Origin: an uncultured Hyphomonadaceae bacterium
GTDB lineage: Bacteria > Pseudomonadota > Alphaproteobacteria > Caulobacterales > Maricaulaceae
Assembly: GCA_913058335.1 (NCBI GenBank)
Contig: CAJXPX010000003.1
Coordinates: forward strand, 1-64,000
Length of the DNA: 64,000 nucleotides
Direction: 5' to 3'
In this document: one piece after another, positions 63,066 through 64,000 of the stretch
How positions within the stretch are numbered: position 1 is the first letter of the stretch
Layout of the letters: each line of letters starts with the position of its first letter
The notes under the pieces: model-generated
Told to the model about the DNA's origin: nothing
Database searches by the model: none
The model's input: the letters and a program-made list of their open reading frames with translations, nothing else
Program-made: the position numbers and the translations under genes

Positions 63066-63454
63066 GAGAAAACTCCTGATCCGATAAGCGTCACCAAGAG
63101 CGCCACGACAACGGCCAGCGCAATCATGGCATAAGACAAGGTGTTATTTAACTCCGGATTGAACATCGCGCCCTGATCCCAAACCGCATGTCGAAGCTGC
63201 GCCAATGCCATAAATGTGAAGGCAAAGACAAAAACAAAAAGACCCACGGCGCCCAGCGGACTAAAAATCAGACCTTCAAGCGGTAGAGATCCGGAGGTCG
63301 CGAGACAAAGGAGACCAATCGCCACCAGAAACAGACCTACATAGCTTATAATCGCGCTTGCCCGGTGAAGAATGGACGACAACATAGCGGGGTGCCAGCG
63401 CCAGACCTGTAAATGCGGCGACATGGGCCGCTTATCATTCCAAGATGAAGACAT
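63062..63454 (-). CDS. sdhC: Succinate dehydrogenase cytochrome b556 subunit SdhC
   Basis: A 130-residue anchor with three membrane segments. RPMSPHLQVWRW and SSILHRASA (S27 and R31 match the E. coli quinone-site pair) identify the family. The usual haem-ligand histidine aligns with M82 (FMALAQLRHAVWD), while the following R-H is kept. It is first in sdhC-sdhD-sdhA. Confidence 0.9.
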   Translation of the reverse strand: MSSSWNDKRPMSPHLQVWRWHPAMLSSILHRASAIISYVGLFLVAIGLLCLATSGSLPLEGLIFSPLGAVGLFVFVFAFTFMALAQLRHAVWDQGAMFNPELNNTLSYAMIALAVVVALLVTLIGSGVFS

Positions 63455-63543
63455 GAAAAACTCTCTCTCTAAGTTGGGCGCAACCTAATCCGCCCGTCAG
63501 TATAGTCAACGTATAACGCGCCAAAAAGGACACTGTATATACG

Positions 63544-64000
63544 TTATTGCGGGTCTGACAGATCGAACTCCGCGCGGAAATGTCGCTGTTCACGGTTGAG
63601 TTCATAGACCAAGGCTTCATCCGGCATTATCTCAAGTGCCCAAATATTGCCAACCGAGTCGTCCAACCCATTTTCCCGAAAAAGGGTTTTGGAATACTCA
63701 TCCGCAGGAAATTCCTGCCGGATTGCAGTTCCTTCAACCAAGGTCTTCCCGCCATATCCGGTGACAGGATCAGGAGATCCGTCTTCCAATGTATGGGCGT
63801 GTGTGAGCTTGATCCAGTCTTCACTGGCGGAGGGCGGCATGATCGTCCAGACCCGGCTTTCATCCTCGCCGACAGCGAGCGGAATAGTGACCGCTACATC
63901 TGTGCAATCGACGGGGCCGAGTGTAAGCTCTTCTCCGCGCCAATCTTCGTCTTGCGGATCTTCGCTAACCACCTGTCCTTCAAATGTTTGACCACAGAGT
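63544..64000 (-). CDS. Conserved hypothetical protein, 5' end beyond the window
   Basis: The frame stays open to the window edge (LCGQTFEGQVVSED at the visible start), so the gene begins outside. The visible ~150 residues look like a soluble secreted domain (GEDESRVWTIMPP, THAHTLEDGSPDPVTGYGG). A CGQ near the edge may be part of a lipobox. I recognise no named family. It lies 89 bases upstream of sdhC on the same strand. Confidence 0.65.
   Translation of the reverse strand, partial: LCGQTFEGQVVSEDPQDEDWRGEELTLGPVDCTDVAVTIPLAVGEDESRVWTIMPPSASEDWIKLTHAHTLEDGSPDPVTGYGGKTLVEGTAIRQEFPADEYSKTLFRENGLDDSVGNIWALEIMPDEALVYELNREQRHFRAEFDLSDPQ

Overview
The window reads as a stretch of alphaproteobacterial chromosome of moderate GC content. 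The strongest taxonomic signs are gene families and orders common in Alphaproteobacteria: a TIGR02302/DUF4175 membrane protein after argH-lptM-lysA, an MJ0042 zinc-ribbon protein divergent from ftsEX, a Coq7 hydroxylase, a HisKA_2-type kinase, the glutathione formaldehyde pathway, and an sdhC-sdhD-sdhA order. The codon style and lineage-specific small genes suggest the Maricaulales/Hyphomonadaceae side of the class, but this is inference.

Layout. 1-0.55 kb is non-coding and rich in short hairpins. 0.55-8 kb carries a SpoIIAA-like protein, a predicted outer-membrane protein, a DUF1328 mini-protein, HNH and TlpA proteins, argH, DUF1289, a decayed lipoprotein gene, lptM and lysA. 8-16.3 kb holds the DUF4175 protein, the zinc-ribbon protein, ftsE-ftsX-ydcF, and a methyltransferase-chorismate mutase-tyrA operon. 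16.3-25.8 kb has a degenerate GGDEF/EAL protein, envelope glycosyltransferases, an O-antigen ligase-like protein, thrS and yidD. 25.9-29.6 kb is an accessory stretch with palindromic repeats, a GIY-YIG protein and an AT-rich NACHT NTPase that is probably an anti-phage gene. 29.6-36 kb has ispG, rodZ and a siderophore-type iron uptake operon. 36-43.4 kb has a JmjC-like cupin/GNAT fusion, dsbB, coq7, an entericidin-like lipoprotein, a sensor kinase and formaldehyde detoxification genes (frmA, a VOC protein, fghA). 43.4-48.3 kb has an S9 peptidase, dapF, an AraC/GyrI regulator and a DedA protein.

48.3-55.7 kb is the most unusual part. A haem-NO sensor (H-NOX) and its kinase lie divergent to a two-gene export unit: a 72-residue stub of an HlyD adaptor and a C39 peptidase-ABC exporter. 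Next comes a 26-codon gene, absent from ordinary gene calls, encoding a near-ideal double-glycine leader with an 11-residue core and its own hairpin terminator. A periplasmic-sensing hybrid histidine kinase follows. I read this as a candidate secreted-peptide signalling cassette that may be tied to nitric oxide sensing. The parts are visible in the sequence; the circuit is inference.

55.7-64 kb returns to housekeeping: ExoD-like and LysE-like proteins, ppa, sdhB, a DUF4197 lipoprotein, an enoyl-CoA hydratase, sdhA-sdhD-sdhC and an edge-truncated gene. The sdhB gene is separated from sdhCDA, and the membrane anchors appear to lack both usual haem-ligand histidines. No tRNA, rRNA, CRISPR array or insertion sequence was recognised.
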